From: Rhodomicrobium lacus
GTDB lineage: Bacteria; Pseudomonadota; Alphaproteobacteria; Rhizobiales; Rhodomicrobiaceae
Length of the DNA stretch: 64,000 nt
Assembly (NCBI RefSeq): GCF_003992725.1
Contig: NZ_RZNF01000002.1
Span: 797,074-861,073, forward strand
Direction of reading: 5' to 3'
The notes beneath the pieces are model-generated. The model saw only the letters and a list, made by a program, of their open reading frames with translations, made no database searches and was not told the DNA's origin. A program made the position numbers and the translations under genes. Positions 63,943-64,000 of the stretch are shown here, piece by piece (the stretch's first letter is position 1; every line of letters begins with the position of its first letter).

Positions 63943-64000
63943 TGGAGCGGGCGAGGCGATTCGAACGCCCGACCCTAACCTTGGCAAGGTTATGCTCTAC
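63943..64000 (-). tRNA. tRNA-Gly (GCC), 5' part beyond window
   Basis: The reverse strand gives GTAGAGC, an anticodon arm CCTTGCCAAGG with anticodon GCC, the T arm GGGCGTTCGAATCGCCT, the acceptor strand CGCCCGC, discriminator T and encoded CCA. About 17 nt of the 5' end lie beyond the window. Confidence 0.95.

Overview
The window is high-GC DNA from an alphaproteobacterium, most likely a member of the Hyphomicrobiales (Rhizobiales). The evidence is the split nitrogen-sensing pairs NtrB/NtrC and NtrY/NtrX next to D-amino acid aminotransferase, hfq and hflX; a pyruvate dehydrogenase operon whose E1-beta subunit carries its own lipoyl domain; a TrcR (DUF1013) regulator; DUF1192, DUF1465 and DUF5076 proteins; an IspDF fusion; IalB; and a large 7TM-PAS-GGDEF-EAL protein resembling the rhizobial polar-growth factor RgsP. 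I cannot name the genus from the sequence alone.

Layout. 1-2.8 kb: the edge of a polysaccharide locus (gmd, fcl) divergent from a NusG/RfaH-type elongation factor. 3.1-6.5 kb: an arginase-fold protein, trcR and mtnA. 6.7-13.8 kb, all minus strand: ntrY-ntrX-dat-hfq-hflX-DUF1192, with a 166-bp twin-hairpin repeat wedged exactly between hflX and DUF1192. 14.0-22.1 kb: lipA-ratA (+), a small multidrug/guanidinium exporter and cinA (-), a ferric-reductase-like oxidoreductase (+), ispDF (-), ntrB-ntrC (+). 22.1-29.0 kb, all minus: ftsB-pdhA-pdhB-DUF5076-pdhC-lpdA and a Tat-exported protein. 29-38 kb: small secreted or unknown proteins, a second copy of the 168-bp repeat, a DJ-1/PfpI protein, a Nudix hydrolase, lipB, a GntR regulator, an FMN reductase, a CMD protein, DUF1465 and a quinone oxidoreductase. 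38.4-44.4 kb: the translation/transcription operon rimP-nusA-ylxR-infB with an attenuator-like leader. 44.7-59.6 kb: ppk2, msrQ, small exported proteins, thrC, an M16 peptidase, a GNAT, the RgsP-like protein, msrP, rarD, a TSUP transporter and dusA. 59.7-64 kb: an accessory end with an acyl-CoA ligase/enoyl-CoA hydratase pair, two decayed gene fragments, a divergent MerR regulator/hydrolase pair and a partial tRNA-Gly.

How the genes fit together. LipB and LipA make the lipoyl cofactor carried by PdhB and PdhC, which LpdA re-oxidises. NtrB/NtrC and NtrY/NtrX are the nitrogen and redox sensing systems, and Hfq and HflX act on RNA and ribosomes. MsrP and MsrQ form a periplasmic methionine sulfoxide reductase system but are encoded 9 kb apart.

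The most informative large-scale signal is gene order. Flipping the block lipA...ntrC (about 13.8-22.1 kb) would restore the order pdh-lpdA-lipA-ratA-cinA-ispDF-ntrB-ntrC-ntrY-ntrX-dat-hfq-hflX that I recall from Sinorhizobium, so the window appears to carry an ~8.3-kb inversion that uncoupled ntrYX from ntrBC and lipA from lpdA; dusB, usually between ispDF and ntrB, is absent. I see no CRISPR array, phage, insertion sequence with a transposase, or convincing new defence system here.
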